DNA of 64,000 nt from Plantactinospora sp. KBS50. GTDB taxonomy: Bacteria > Actinomycetota > Actinomycetes > Mycobacteriales > Micromonosporaceae. The notes under the pieces are model-generated. The model did not search any database. It saw nothing but the letters and a program-made list of their open reading frames with translations, and had not been told where the DNA came from. The stretch spans positions 620,001 through 684,000 of the forward strand of contig NZ_CP022961.1 in NCBI RefSeq assembly GCF_002285795.1. Reading direction: 5' to 3'. Both the position numbers and the translations under genes were made by a program. Below, piece after piece: positions 32,658 through 41,409 of this stretch (its first letter is position 1; each line of letters starts with the position of its first letter).

Positions 32658-34304
32658 GTGCTCCAGATCCGCCCAGTCGCCGAACCCACCGGGCACGACG
32701 TGCTCGTCCTATCCGTCCGGCCGGCGGATGGTGCCGCCGCGGCGGATGGTGCCGCCGCGGCGGATGGTGCCGCCGGGGCGGATGGTGCCGCCGGGGCCGG
32801 CGGGGCCGAAGTGGTCTCCGGTGCCTGGGCGCCGCCGCAGGAGGTCCGGGCCGACGCCGCCGCGCTGCTGCCGGCCGTGCGGCACTCCGGCCGCCCGGGT
32901 GAGGCGTACGTGGCGGTCCGGCCGGCCGACCCGGTGCAGCGCCTGGTGCTGCTGGGCATCGGCGGCGGCACCGAGGCCGACTGGCGGGCGGCGGGCGCCG
33001 GGCTGGCCCGCTCCGGCGCGCTCGCCGGCACGGTCGCCGTGGCGCTGCCCACCGAGGCCGGCCCCGCCGCGGTCCGCGGGATCGCCGAGGGACTGTGGCT
33101 GGCCTCGTACCGGTTCCGCCTGCCGGCGGCCGGTGCCGCCGCGACCAGCGCCGCCGCGACCGGCGCCGCCGCGACCAGCACCGCGGCGGGCGACCCGGCG
33201 GCGGACGGCCGACTTGCCGCCGGCCCGGCGGCCGACGCCGAGCCGGGTGCGGACGCCGGGTCGGGCGCGGAACCCCTCGTGCTGCTCGTGCTGGCCGATC
33301 CGGCGGCGGCCGCGGAGCCGCTGACGGCGGCCCGGGTCACCGCCGAGACCACCCGGCTGGCCCGGGATCTGACCAACATGCCCTCGTCGGTGAAGAATCC
33401 CGGCTGGTTCGCCGACCGGATCGAGACGGTGGCGGCCGGGCACCCGGGCCTTGAGGTACGGGTACGCGGGCCGGAGTGGCTCGCGGACGAGGGCTTCGGC
33501 GGGGTCCTCGCGGTCGGTGGCGGCTCGGTCAGCCCGCCCCGGCTGGTCGAACTGGCCTGGCAGCCGGAGCAGGCGAGCCTGCACGTGGTGCTGGTCGGCA
33601 AGGGCATCACCTTCGACACCGGCGGCCTGTCCATCAAGCCGCGGGAAGCGATGAAGCTGATGCGCAAGGACATGGGTGGTGCCGCCGCCATCCTGGCCGC
33701 CACCATCGGCGCCGCCGCGCTGCGGCTGCCGGTCCGGATCACCGCGCTGGCACCGCTGGCCGAGAACATGGTCAGCGGTTCGGCGTTCCGGCCCGGCGAC
33801 GTGATCCGGCACTTCGGCGGGCTGACCAGCGAGAGCACCAACTCCGACGCGGAGGGCCGGCTGGTGCTGGCGGACGCCCTCGGCTACGCGCGGGACCGGC
33901 TGGCGCCGGACCTGCTCGTCGACCTCGCCACGTTGACCGGCGCCAACGCGGTGGCGCTCGGCAGCCGCACCGCGGCGCTCTACAGCGACAACGACGAGCT
34001 TGCCGGCGCGATGCTGGACGCCTGCGCCGCCGCCGGCGAACAGGCCTGGCGGATGCCGCTGGCGGACGACTACGTCGACTACCTGAGCAGCGACATCGCC
34101 GACCTGCACAGCTCGCCGATGGGTGGGGCCGGTTCGGTGACCGCAGCGCTCTACCTGCGGGAGTTCACCGGCGAGCTGCGCGACCGGTGGCTGCATGTGG
34201 ACATGTCCGCACCGTCCTGGGCCGGCGCGGACTCGGCGGAACTGGCCAAGGGCGCCACCGGTTGGGGCGTACGCACCCTGCTGCGCTGGCTGGCCACCCT
34301 GTAG
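32658..34304 (+). CDS. pepA: Leucyl aminopeptidase (M17) with Ala-rich inserts
   Basis: 548 residues from GTG 32658, which has GGAGG eight bases upstream and begins 'VLQIRPVAEPTGHDVLVLSV'. The catalytic M17 domain carries the metal ligands and active lysine in 'LVGKGITFDTGGLSIKP', 'MRKDMGGAA' and 'NSDAEGRLVLADAL'. Conserved 'LATLTGANAVALG' and 'GATGWGVRTLL' complete it. The N-terminal domain contains two inserted repeats not typical of the family: four 6-residue 'ADGAAA'-like units (32724-32795) and a five-residue 'AAATS'-like array near 33130-33185. Releases N-terminal residues from peptides; cytoplasmic hexamer. Confidence 0.92.
   Translation: MLQIRPVAEPTGHDVLVLSVRPADGAAAADGAAAADGAAGADGAAGAGGAEVVSGAWAPPQEVRADAAALLPAVRHSGRPGEAYVAVRPADPVQRLVLLGIGGGTEADWRAAGAGLARSGALAGTVAVALPTEAGPAAVRGIAEGLWLASYRFRLPAAGAAATSAAATGAAATSTAAGDPAADGRLAAGPAADAEPGADAGSGAEPLVLLVLADPAAAAEPLTAARVTAETTRLARDLTNMPSSVKNPGWFADRIETVAAGHPGLEVRVRGPEWLADEGFGGVLAVGGGSVSPPRLVELAWQPEQASLHVVLVGKGITFDTGGLSIKPREAMKLMRKDMGGAAAILAATIGAAALRLPVRITALAPLAENMVSGSAFRPGDVIRHFGGLTSESTNSDAEGRLVLADALGYARDRLAPDLLVDLATLTGANAVALGSRTAALYSDNDELAGAMLDACAAAGEQAWRMPLADDYVDYLSSDIADLHSSPMGGAGSVTAALYLREFTGELRDRWLHVDMSAPSWAGADSAELAKGATGWGVRTLLRWLATL
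32724..32795 (+). repeat. In-frame minisatellite, four 18-bp units in pepA
   Basis: Units of GCGGATGGTGCCGCCGCG, the last two ending GGG. Perfect phase with the codons, so copy-number change adds or removes six residues without a frameshift. Located in the non-catalytic N-terminal domain. Confidence 0.85.
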
Positions 34305-34358
34305 CGCGGCGGGGTGGCGGCGGGGGACGGGCCGCGTTCGCGCGGCCCGAGCCGCCGC

Positions 34359-35015
34359 TCAGCCGCGTCGTACCGCGGTGAGCAGGCCGTCGCCGGCCGG
34401 CAGCAGGGCCGCAACCCAGTCCTCGGACTCCCGTACGGCCTTCACGACCTCGCGGATGGTCACCGTCGCCAGGTCCCGGGCGGCCGGGTCGCCGATCCGC
34501 CCGCCGGCCAGCGCCCGGCCGACCGCGAGCAGCCCGCCCGGACGCAGCAGTCGCAGGGCCGCGTCCACGCAGGCCGCGTACTCCGCCACGTCGGCGTCGA
34601 CGAACACCAGGTCGTAGGCGCCGTCCGCGAGCCGCGGCAGCACGTCCAGGGCGCGGCCCGTGATGATCCGGGTACGCCCCGCGGGGTAGCCCGCCTCCAC
34701 GAAGATCCGCCGGGCGATCCGCTGGTACTCGGACTCGACGTCGATCGTCGTGAGGACCCCGTCGGGGCGCATGCCGCGCAGCAGCCACACGCCGCTCACC
34801 CCGGTGCCGGTGCCGATCTCCACGACGGCACGGGCGTTTCCGGCGGCCGCGAGCATCCGCAGGGCCGCTCCGACCCCGGGTGCAACGGCCTCCAGGCCGA
34901 CCTCCCGGGCGAGGTTGCGCGCGGTGCGCAGCACGATGTCCTCGGCGACGTACGCCTCGGCGAAGTGCAGAGCCTGGTTGGTCGTCGAGGGGACGGACCG
35001 GTCGACCGTGCCGAT
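34359..35015 (-). CDS. SAM-dependent O-methyltransferase (family 3 / COMT-like); start codon unclear
   Basis: About 218 residues. The core is clear: 'SVPSTTNQALHFAEAYVAED', motif I 'VVEIGTGTGVSGVWLLRGM', 'LTTIDVESEYQRIARRIF', 'DLVFVDADVAEYAACVDAALRLLRPGGLLAV'. No ATG, GTG or TTG exists in frame between the upstream stop and the conserved core. A good GGAGG lies at 35022-35026, and the codon at the right spacing is ATC (35015-35013). Either a rare AUC start or a sequence error is involved. Family members methylate catechol-like or small phenolic oxygen atoms; mycobacterial and Micromonospora homologues are unassigned. Confidence 0.75.
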   Translation of the reverse strand: MGTVDRSVPSTTNQALHFAEAYVAEDIVLRTARNLAREVGLEAVAPGVGAALRMLAAAGNARAVVEIGTGTGVSGVWLLRGMRPDGVLTTIDVESEYQRIARRIFVEAGYPAGRTRIITGRALDVLPRLADGAYDLVFVDADVAEYAACVDAALRLLRPGGLLAVGRALAGGRIGDPAARDLATVTIREVVKAVRESEDWVAALLPAGDGLLTAVRRG

Positions 35016-35250
35016 GGGGCACCTCCAGGCGTCGGGTCGGTGGGACGGGGGTGGTTCGCGGGTACGAGCGTAGGGCCTCGGCCGCCGCCCGCGTTCGCAG
35101 CGGTGGGTGCGCAGCGCGGGACAACCCTGACTGCACCCGCGGCATCCGTGCAATCCTGGATGCGGAAACCGGACTCCGCGACCCGGAGCGGCCACGCCGC
35201 TTCGGTACGGTGCGACCGGTGACCCGGGATCGAACTGGGAGGCACCGATC

Positions 35251-36561
35251 GTGACCGACGGCTGGAACTGGCACCAGCCCGCGGGGATGCCGCCGACGGC
35301 ACCTCGCTCCGACCCGGGTGGGCCGCCGGGGACCGGCGCGAACGCGCCGTCGCCGTGGTGGTCCGACGCGCTGCGGGATCCCTGGCGGGATCCGCTGGCG
35401 CCGACGGCCACCGTGCTGCGCCCGCCGGCCGGTGGTGCCGGTATCGACCCGGAGCCGGTCTCCGACCCGGACGCCCCGCGTACCCCCGGCCTGCGTACGG
35501 TCCTGCTGATCTCGCTCGTCACGGCCCTGCTGGCGGGGGCGCTGGGCGGGGTGCTCGGCTTTGCCTTCGCGGTGCGTGGCGGCGCGACCACCCCGACCGC
35601 GCTGGGTGCGCCGGACGCCTCGGCGCCGGCGGCGGCGCAACGGCCGCCCGACTCGTTCGCCGGGGTGGCCGAGCGGCTGCTGCCCAGCGTGGTGACGGTG
35701 CGCTCCAGCGGCGCCGACGGGACCAGCGTGGGGTCCGGCTTCGTGGCCACCGCGGACGGGTACGTGATCACCAACCAGCATGTCGTCGACGGCAGCCGGG
35801 GACCGGCCACGGTCGAGTTCAGCGACGGCTCGACCACCACGGCGAACGTGGTGGGCGAGGACGCGGAATCCGACATCGCCGTCATCAAGGCACAGCGCGG
35901 GGGTCTGACGCCGGTGCGGTTCGGTGACTCCGAGGCGATCGCGGTGGGCGATCCGGTGCTGGCCTTCGGCTCCCCGCTGGCGCTCAGCAACACGGTCACG
36001 GCCGGCATCGTGAGCGCGCTCGACCGGACGATCCGGGCCGGTGAGCCGGGCGGGCCGGTGCGCTACTACGCGGCCATCCAGACCGACGCCGCGGTGAACC
36101 AGGGCAATTCCGGCGGACCGCTGGTGGACGGCGCGGGCCGGGTGGTCGGGGTCAACTCGGTGATCAAGTCGTTGGCCATCGACGAGGAGCAGGCCGGGAA
36201 CATCGGGCTGGCCTTCGCCATCCCGATCAACCAGGCCAAGCGGATCGCCAGTGACATTATCGACACCGGCCGCGCCCGCCGTACGGTGATCGGCGCCCAG
36301 GTGGGCTCGGACACCGGTCCGGGCTCGGCGCCGGGCGCCGGGGTACGGCTGTCCCGGGTCGAGCCGGGCGGCCCGGCGGACGGCGCGGGGCTGAAGAGCG
36401 GGGACATTCTTCTCAAACTGGGCGGTCGGGCGCTGTCCGAACCGACCGATCTGATCGCCCTGGTCCGCAAGTACGCCCCCGGCTCCGTGGTGACCGTCGA
36501 GTACCGCCGCGGCACGGCCCGGCAGACCACCTCGGTGACGTTGGCCGCTGATGCCAAGTAA
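35251..36561 (+). CDS. htrA: Membrane-anchored HtrA/DegP-type serine protease with PDZ domain
   Basis: 436 residues, GTG 35251 after GGGAGG. Order: Pro-rich cytoplasmic N-terminus with two 'DPWRDPL'-like segments; one membrane helix (~88-110, 'VLLISLVTALLAGALGGVLGFAFAV'); trypsin-like protease with catalytic H177 ('TNQHVVDG'), D208 ('ESDIAVIK') and S287 ('GNSGGPLVDG'); and a PDZ domain ('GVRLSRVEPGGPADGAGLKSGDILLKLGG'). Extracytoplasmic quality-control protease. It is immediately followed by tatB, an arrangement common in actinobacteria, where htrA, tatB and mrp are neighbours. Confidence 0.93.
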   Translation: MTDGWNWHQPAGMPPTAPRSDPGGPPGTGANAPSPWWSDALRDPWRDPLAPTATVLRPPAGGAGIDPEPVSDPDAPRTPGLRTVLLISLVTALLAGALGGVLGFAFAVRGGATTPTALGAPDASAPAAAQRPPDSFAGVAERLLPSVVTVRSSGADGTSVGSGFVATADGYVITNQHVVDGSRGPATVEFSDGSTTTANVVGEDAESDIAVIKAQRGGLTPVRFGDSEAIAVGDPVLAFGSPLALSNTVTAGIVSALDRTIRAGEPGGPVRYYAAIQTDAAVNQGNSGGPLVDGAGRVVGVNSVIKSLAIDEEQAGNIGLAFAIPINQAKRIASDIIDTGRARRTVIGAQVGSDTGPGSAPGAGVRLSRVEPGGPADGAGLKSGDILLKLGGRALSEPTDLIALVRKYAPGSVVTVEYRRGTARQTTSVTLAADAK

Positions 36562-36636
36562 GCGGCGACTCACCCCTTGCCTGCTGGGCCGGATCGGTGC
36601 GTACGCTTGCCCGGGACCTCACGAGAGGAGCGGGGC

Positions 36637-37203
36637 GTGTTCGACAATCTGAACTGGTGGGAGGTCGGTCTCCTGCTGCTCCTCGCCCTGCTGATCTTCG
36701 GGGACAAGCTGCCGAACGTGATCAGTGACGGTCTCCGGCTGCTGCGCAACCTGCGGTCCATGGCGAACTCCGCGACCAGCGACCTCAGCCGCGAACTCGG
36801 CACCGACATCCGGCTGGAGGACCTGCACCCCAAGGCGTTCATCCGCAAGCACCTGCTCAGCGAGGAGGAGGAAGCGGCGCTGCGCAAGCCACTGCATGGG
36901 ATGTACAACGACATCAAGTCGGACCTGACGGGCGTGCAGAACGAGGTCAAGGACATCGCGAAGTCCGCCGACATCCGCTCCGACCTGCGCTCCGGCCTGC
37001 GGGGCGGCAACGGCACCAACGGGGCGAACGGGGCCGGCTCGGCGAACGGCGCCGGCGCGGTCAACGGTACGGCCAACGGTACGACGCAGCTGTCCGGCGC
37101 CTCCGGAGCCACGCCCGCGGACGGTTCGACCGGTACCTCGCAGACCGGCCCGGGACCGGTGATCCCGGCCAGCCGGCGCAGCTACGACCTCGACGCCACC
37201 TGA
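36637..37203 (+). CDS. tatB: Sec-independent protein translocase TatB
   Basis: 188 residues, GTG 36637 following GAGAGGAG. The single N-terminal helix 'VGLLLLLALLIFGDKLPNVISDGLRLLRNLRSM' is typical TatB: a short transmembrane segment, FG-D/P hinge, then an amphipathic helix. The remainder is a charged helix and an Asn/Gly/Ala-rich tail (37000-37150). TatB with TatC forms the receptor for twin-arginine signals; DUF1501 in this window is one predicted client. Same strand and 75 bases after htrA. Confidence 0.93.
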   Translation: MFDNLNWWEVGLLLLLALLIFGDKLPNVISDGLRLLRNLRSMANSATSDLSRELGTDIRLEDLHPKAFIRKHLLSEEEEAALRKPLHGMYNDIKSDLTGVQNEVKDIAKSADIRSDLRSGLRGGNGTNGANGAGSANGAGAVNGTANGTTQLSGASGATPADGSTGTSQTGPGPVIPASRRSYDLDAT

Positions 37204-37217
37204 GCCTCGCAGGCTCA
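37201..37217. terminator. Short hairpin between tatB and mrp
   Basis: TGAGCCT / AGGCTCA, a perfect 7-bp stem with a CGC loop. The first TGA is the tatB stop codon itself and the hairpin ends two bases before the mrp stop on the other strand. It may serve both convergent genes, though it is short. Confidence 0.5.
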
Positions 37218-37219
37218 GG

Positions 37220-38368
37220 TCAGCGACCGGCCGGACGCAGCCCGAGCGGCTTGCCCAACAGCGACTCCCGGCGGACCGCGAGCCGGTCCGCCACCGCGTT
37301 CAGCGCGCGGGCCGCCGGTGCGTCCGGTGCGTCCAGCACGATCGGGGTACCCGCGTCGCCGCTCTCCCGGACCCGGGTGTCCAGCGGCACCTGACCCAGC
37401 AGCGGAACCGGAGCGCCCAGCACCCGGCTCAGCGACTCGGCCACGGTCGCACCGCCACCGGCGCCGAAGACCTCCATCCGGGAGCCGTCCGGCAGCTCCA
37501 GCCAGGACATGTTCTCGACGACCCCGACCAGGCGCTGGTGGGTCTGCAGGGCGATCGCGCCGGCCCGCTCGGCGACCTCGGCGGCGGCGGCCTGCGGCGT
37601 GGTCACCACCAGGATCTCGGCGTTGGGCAGCAGTTGGGCGAGCGAGATCGCCACGTCGCCGGTGCCGGGCGGCAGGTCCAGCAGCAGCACGTCGAGTTCG
37701 CCCCAGTACACGTCGGCGAGGAACTGCTGCAACGCGCGGTGCAGCATCGGCCCCCGCCAGACCACCGCCGCGTTGCCCGCGGTGAACATGCCGATCGAGA
37801 TCACCTTCACCCCGTGCGACTGCGGGGGCATGATCATGTCCTCGACCCGGGTGGGCGAGGCGTCGGCGCCGAGCATCCGGGGCACCGAATGACCGTAGAT
37901 GTCCGCGTCGACCACCCCGACCGACAGCCCTCGGGCGGCCAGCGCCGCCGCCAGGTTGACCGTCACGCTGGACTTGCCGACGCCACCCTTGCCGCTGGCC
38001 ACCGCGTACACCCGGGTCCGGGAGCCGGGCTGGGCGAACGGGATCACCGGCTCCTGGGCGGCGGCGCCGCCGCGCAGCCGGGTCTGTAGCGCCTGGCGCT
38101 GCTCCGGGCTCATCACCCCGAACTCGATCTCCACCCCGCTGACCCCGGGCACCGCCCCGACGGCCGCGGTGATGTCCGTGCGCAGCTTGTCGCGCAGCGG
38201 GCAGCCGGCCACGGTGAGCAGCAGTTCCACCCGGACCACCCCGTCCGGGCCGACCTCGGCCGAACGGACCATGCCCAGTTCGGTGATCGGCCGACGGATC
38301 TCCGGGTCGTCGACGGTGGCGAGCGCGGCCTGTACCGCTTCCTCGACGGTGCTGGCGGGTGCAGACAT
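37220..38368 (-). CDS. mrp: Mrp/ApbC family iron-sulfur carrier ATPase with MIP18 domain
   Basis: 382 residues, ATG 38368. The N-terminal ~95 residues are a MIP18/DUF59 domain ('AALATVDDPEIRRPITELGMVRSAEV'); then a deviant Walker A 'ASGKGGVGKSSVTVNLA', 'GVVDADIYGHSVPRMLG' and 'LLDLPPGTGDVAISLAQ'. Mrp proteins bind and transfer [4Fe-4S] clusters. The C-terminal CxxC found in some Mrp proteins is not obvious; instead 'VVENMSWLELPDGSRMEVFG' lacks cysteines, as is known for some actinobacterial forms. Faces tatB. Confidence 0.92.
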   Translation of the reverse strand: MSAPASTVEEAVQAALATVDDPEIRRPITELGMVRSAEVGPDGVVRVELLLTVAGCPLRDKLRTDITAAVGAVPGVSGVEIEFGVMSPEQRQALQTRLRGGAAAQEPVIPFAQPGSRTRVYAVASGKGGVGKSSVTVNLAAALAARGLSVGVVDADIYGHSVPRMLGADASPTRVEDMIMPPQSHGVKVISIGMFTAGNAAVVWRGPMLHRALQQFLADVYWGELDVLLLDLPPGTGDVAISLAQLLPNAEILVVTTPQAAAAEVAERAGAIALQTHQRLVGVVENMSWLELPDGSRMEVFGAGGGATVAESLSRVLGAPVPLLGQVPLDTRVRESGDAGTPIVLDAPDAPAARALNAVADRLAVRRESLLGKPLGLRPAGR

Positions 38369-38527
38369 GCCGGCAATGCTACGTCGGCGCCGTTCACCGG
38401 CCCGCCGGTGGCCGGTGCGGATGTGAGCGAGTCGATGCCCCGCCTTGCGGGATTTCGGGGGCTGTCGGGAGAAAATGGCGATTTGCTGCTGGACGCCGTA
38501 CCTCTGGCGGTGCGACGATCGTTACAG

Positions 38528-38560
38528 CGCCGCGCGCCCTGCCCCTTGAGGCGCGCGGCG
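38528..38560 (-). terminator. Terminator downstream of the DUF1003/MgtE-like operon
   Basis: CGCCGCGCGCC (38528-38538) pairs fully with GGCGCGCGGCG (38550-38560) across an 11-base loop. It is 34 bases beyond the DUF1003 stop on the minus strand. Confidence 0.75.
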
Positions 38561-38594
38561 TCCCCCTGTCCGGCCGGTCCACCTGCCCGGGCGG

Positions 38595-39170
38595 TCAGTC
38601 CCCGTCCAGATCGTCCCGCGGCTCGTCCAGGAACGGCTCGCCACCGCCGCGTTCCGGGGCGTACTGGCGCCGCTCGATCCGCTGCCGGCGCCGGTTCTGC
38701 TCGTCCAACTCCTCCGCCAGTCGGCTCAGTTCCGACCGGACGAAGTCGCGGGTGGAGACCTCGCCGAGCGCGATCCGCAGCGCCGCGATCTCCCGGGTCA
38801 GGTACTCGGTGTCCGCCTTCTGCATGGCGGCCCGCCGCCGGTCCTCCTCCATCGCCAGACGGTCCCGGTCGGCCTGCCGGTTCTGCGCCAGCAGGATCAG
38901 CGGCGCCGCGTACGAGGCCTGCAAGGACAGCAGCAGGGTGAGGAACGTGAAGGTGTACGGGTCGAAGCGCAGCCGGGACGGGGCGAGCGTGTTCCAGCCC
39001 AACCAGATGGAGATGACAAGCGTCATCCAGACGATGAAGTTCGCCGTACCCATGTAGCGGGCCGTTCCCTCGGCCCACCGGCCGAAGGCCTCCGGGTCGA
39101 ACCGGGGCAGCTTGATCCGGCGGGGCTGGGTGGGCTGGTCCAGCCGGGGCACCTGGCGACGGTCAACCAC
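38595..39170 (-). CDS. DUF1003 membrane protein
   Basis: 191 residues, GTG 39170, overlapping the end of the MgtE-like gene by eight bases. Two membrane helices ('FIVWMTLVISIWLGWN' and 'FTFLTLLLSLQASYAAPLILLAQNRQADRDR') with the family 'PYTF.FLTLLLSLQA...PLIL..QNRQ' core. The C-terminal coiled coil is rich in charged residues. DUF1003 proteins commonly follow this MgtE-like CBS gene in actinobacteria, which suggests joint function in divalent cation handling. Exact role is unknown. Confidence 0.88.
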   Translation of the reverse strand: MVDRRQVPRLDQPTQPRRIKLPRFDPEAFGRWAEGTARYMGTANFIVWMTLVISIWLGWNTLAPSRLRFDPYTFTFLTLLLSLQASYAAPLILLAQNRQADRDRLAMEEDRRRAAMQKADTEYLTREIAALRIALGEVSTRDFVRSELSRLAEELDEQNRRRQRIERRQYAPERGGGEPFLDEPRDDLDGD

Positions 39171-40461
39171 TGCGGGCCTCCCCGGCGTGCGAGGCGTCCA
39201 GGACCCGGGCCGGCCCGTCCGTGGCGTCCCGGTCGCGCCAGTTGCGCGGCAGCGAGTGGTCCAGCACGTCGTCCACGGTCACCGCGCCGACCAGCCGGTT
39301 GGCGGCGTCCACCACCGGCATCGCCACCAGGTCGTAGGTGGCCATCCGGCGGGTGATCTCCGGAAGCGGTGTGGCCGGCTGGAGCGGGTCGATGTCGTTG
39401 TCCACCACCCCGCCCAGCAGCTCGGCCGGCGGCTCGCGGAGCAGCCGCTGGAAGTGCACGATGCCCAGGTAGCGGCCCGTGGGCGTGGCCAGCGGCGCGC
39501 GGGTGACGAACACCTGCGCGGCCACCGCGGGCGAAAGCTGCGGCTCCCGGATCCGGGCCAGCGCCTCGGCCACCGTCGCGTCCGGCGGCATGATCACCGG
39601 CTCGGAGGTCATCACGCTGCCCGCCGTACCCGGGTTGTACTTGAGCAGCTGCCGGACCGGGTCGGCCTCGTCCGGGCGCATCAGGTCCAGCAGCACGTCC
39701 TGCTCCGGCGGGGACAACTCGTTGAGCAGGTCGGCCGCGTCATCCGGGTCCATCTCCTCCAGGATGTCCGCCGCCCGCTCCCGGTCCAGCGCCGCGAGGA
39801 TCTCCACCTGATCCCGCTCGGGCAGCTCGCTGAGCACGTCCGCCAGCCGTTCGTCGTCCAGCGCGGCGGCCAGCTCGTTGCGGCGGGCGTCCGGCAGCTC
39901 CTGCAGCGCGTTCGCCAGGTCGGCCGGGCGCATCTCCTCCAGCACGGCCAGCAGGTTGGCGGTGCCGCGTTCCCCGTCCGGCGCGCCCAGCAGCCCGCGC
40001 ACGTCCGCCCACCCGACCTGGTGCAGATGGCCCCGCCGGGTCAGCCGGCCGGTGTGCTCCCGCACCGCGATCCGGGACAGCGCCCACTCGCCGGTGCGGC
40101 TGCACTCCATCGCCACGTCGACGACCGTGCCCTGGGCGCCGGACGGCTCGACCCGGACCCGCCGGTCCAGCAGGTCCTCCAGCACCAGCAGCTCGTTCGG
40201 GCGCTTCGAGAAGCGCCGCAGGTTGAGCGTGCCGCTGCCGAGCGCCACGGCCTCGCCGTCGATGGACGTGATCCGGTTGATGGACAGGAAGATGCGCCGA
40301 CGCATCGGCATCTCCGCCACCAGGCCGACCACCTGCGGCGGCCGGTTGCTGGTCCGGAGCCGGGCCACCGCATCGCGGACGCGCCCCACCTGGTCACCGT
40401 TGGGGTCGAAGACGGTGAGCCCGGCGAGGCGGGCGATGTACACCCGGTTCGGCGTGGTCAC
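39163..40461 (-). CDS. Soluble MgtE-like protein: PRC-barrel, MgtE N-domain, CBS pair, no membrane domain
   Basis: 432 residues, GTG 40461. N-terminal PRC-barrel-like part ('RVYIARLAGLTVFDPNGDQVGRVRDAVARL', then a second copy near 'LLVLEDLLDRRVRVEP'), a superhelical MgtE_N domain with repeated 'LPDARRNELAAAL' and 'LPERDQVEILAAL' motifs, then two CBS motifs ('VMTSEPVIMPPDATVAEALARI' and 'MPVVDAANRLVGAVTVDDVLDH'). The five-helix Mg2+ pore of true MgtE is absent; the protein ends shortly after CBS2. It is probably a Mg2+-sensing regulatory subunit, coupled to the downstream DUF1003 gene. Confidence 0.85.
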   Translation of the reverse strand: MTTPNRVYIARLAGLTVFDPNGDQVGRVRDAVARLRTSNRPPQVVGLVAEMPMRRRIFLSINRITSIDGEAVALGSGTLNLRRFSKRPNELLVLEDLLDRRVRVEPSGAQGTVVDVAMECSRTGEWALSRIAVREHTGRLTRRGHLHQVGWADVRGLLGAPDGERGTANLLAVLEEMRPADLANALQELPDARRNELAAALDDERLADVLSELPERDQVEILAALDRERAADILEEMDPDDAADLLNELSPPEQDVLLDLMRPDEADPVRQLLKYNPGTAGSVMTSEPVIMPPDATVAEALARIREPQLSPAVAAQVFVTRAPLATPTGRYLGIVHFQRLLREPPAELLGGVVDNDIDPLQPATPLPEITRRMATYDLVAMPVVDAANRLVGAVTVDDVLDHSLPRNWRDRDATDGPARVLDASHAGEARSG

Positions 40462-40493
40462 CGCCCAAGCGTACGGGCCTAGGGTTGGGCACC

Positions 40494-41363
40494 ATGTCGA
40501 GCCTCAGTTACGAGATCGTGGACGTCTTCACCGATCGGCCGTTCGCCGGCAACCCCCTCGCGGTGGTGTTCGGCGCCGAAGACCTCGCCGCGTCGCAGTT
40601 GCTGGACCTGACCCGGGAGTTCAACCTCTCCGAGACGGTGTTCATCCTGCCGCCCACCCGGGCCGGTGCGACGTACCGGGCGCGGATCTTCACGGTCGAC
40701 GGCGAGCTGCCGTTCGCCGGGCACCCCAGCGTGGGCGCCGCGGTCACCGGCAGCCGGCGCGGTGACTTCCCGGCCGGCGACCTGGTGCAGGAGTGCGGCG
40801 CCGGGCTGCTGCCGATCACCGTGGCCGACGGCCAGGCGACGCTGAGCGGCGGCACCCCGACCCTCGGCCCGCAACTCGACCCCGGGCCGCTGCTGGCGGT
40901 GGCGGGTCTGGCGGACACCGACCTCGCCGGGCCGCCGCCCCGGACCGCCGGCTGCGGGCTGGAGTTTCCCTACCTGTCGGTACGCCCCGACGCGGTGGCC
41001 CGGGCCGCCGTCGACATCGCGGCGGCCCGGCGGTACGGGGTGAATCAGCTGATGGTGCTGGGCTGGCACCCGCAGCAGCGGACCGCGTACGTCCGGATGT
41101 TCGGCGTCGGGCTGGGCGTGCCCGAGGACCCGGCCACCGGCTCGGCGGCGCTGGGTCTCGGGGTCTGGCTGGTCGCCACCGGCCTGCTGCCCGGCGACGG
41201 GGAGAACGCGTACACCGTCCGGCAGGGGATCGAGATCCACCGGCCCTCGACCCTGGAGTGCCGGGTGACCGCCGCCGGCGGGGCCGCCACCGCGGTGACG
41301 GTGACCGGGCACGTCGTACCGGTGGCCCGCGGCGAGATCATGGTGCCGCCGTTCGTGGGTTGA
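40494..41363 (+). CDS. PhzF family isomerase/epimerase
   Basis: 289 residues. ATG 40494 (an in-frame TTG is 9 bases upstream). PhzF fold: 'YEIVDVFTDRPFAGNPLAVVFGAEDLAASQLLDLTREFNLSETVF' with the catalytic E47, 'ARIFTVDGELPFAGHPSVGAA', and 'VPEDPATGSAALGLGVWL' in the second half. Both halves of the diaminopimelate-epimerase-like fold are present. No phenazine genes accompany it, so it is a general PhzF-type enzyme of unknown substrate. Divergent from the MgtE-like gene, with only 32 bases between starts. Confidence 0.88.
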   Translation: MSSLSYEIVDVFTDRPFAGNPLAVVFGAEDLAASQLLDLTREFNLSETVFILPPTRAGATYRARIFTVDGELPFAGHPSVGAAVTGSRRGDFPAGDLVQECGAGLLPITVADGQATLSGGTPTLGPQLDPGPLLAVAGLADTDLAGPPPRTAGCGLEFPYLSVRPDAVARAAVDIAAARRYGVNQLMVLGWHPQQRTAYVRMFGVGLGVPEDPATGSAALGLGVWLVATGLLPGDGENAYTVRQGIEIHRPSTLECRVTAAGGAATAVTVTGHVVPVARGEIMVPPFVG

Positions 41364-41409
41364 CCGGGCCGGCGGCGGCGCACCCCGGCCGGTCCGCCCG
41401 GCGTACCCG

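Noticed and set aside
32724-32795. CRISPR-like array in pepA
   Set aside because: Units are contiguous, in frame, and without spacers: a coding minisatellite. No CRISPR array or cas gene was seen anywhere in the window.
38369-39162. Mg2+ riboswitch upstream of the MgtE-like operon
   Set aside because: The operon starts at 40461 and only 32 bases separate it from phzF, leaving no room for a leader; nothing M-box-like was seen.
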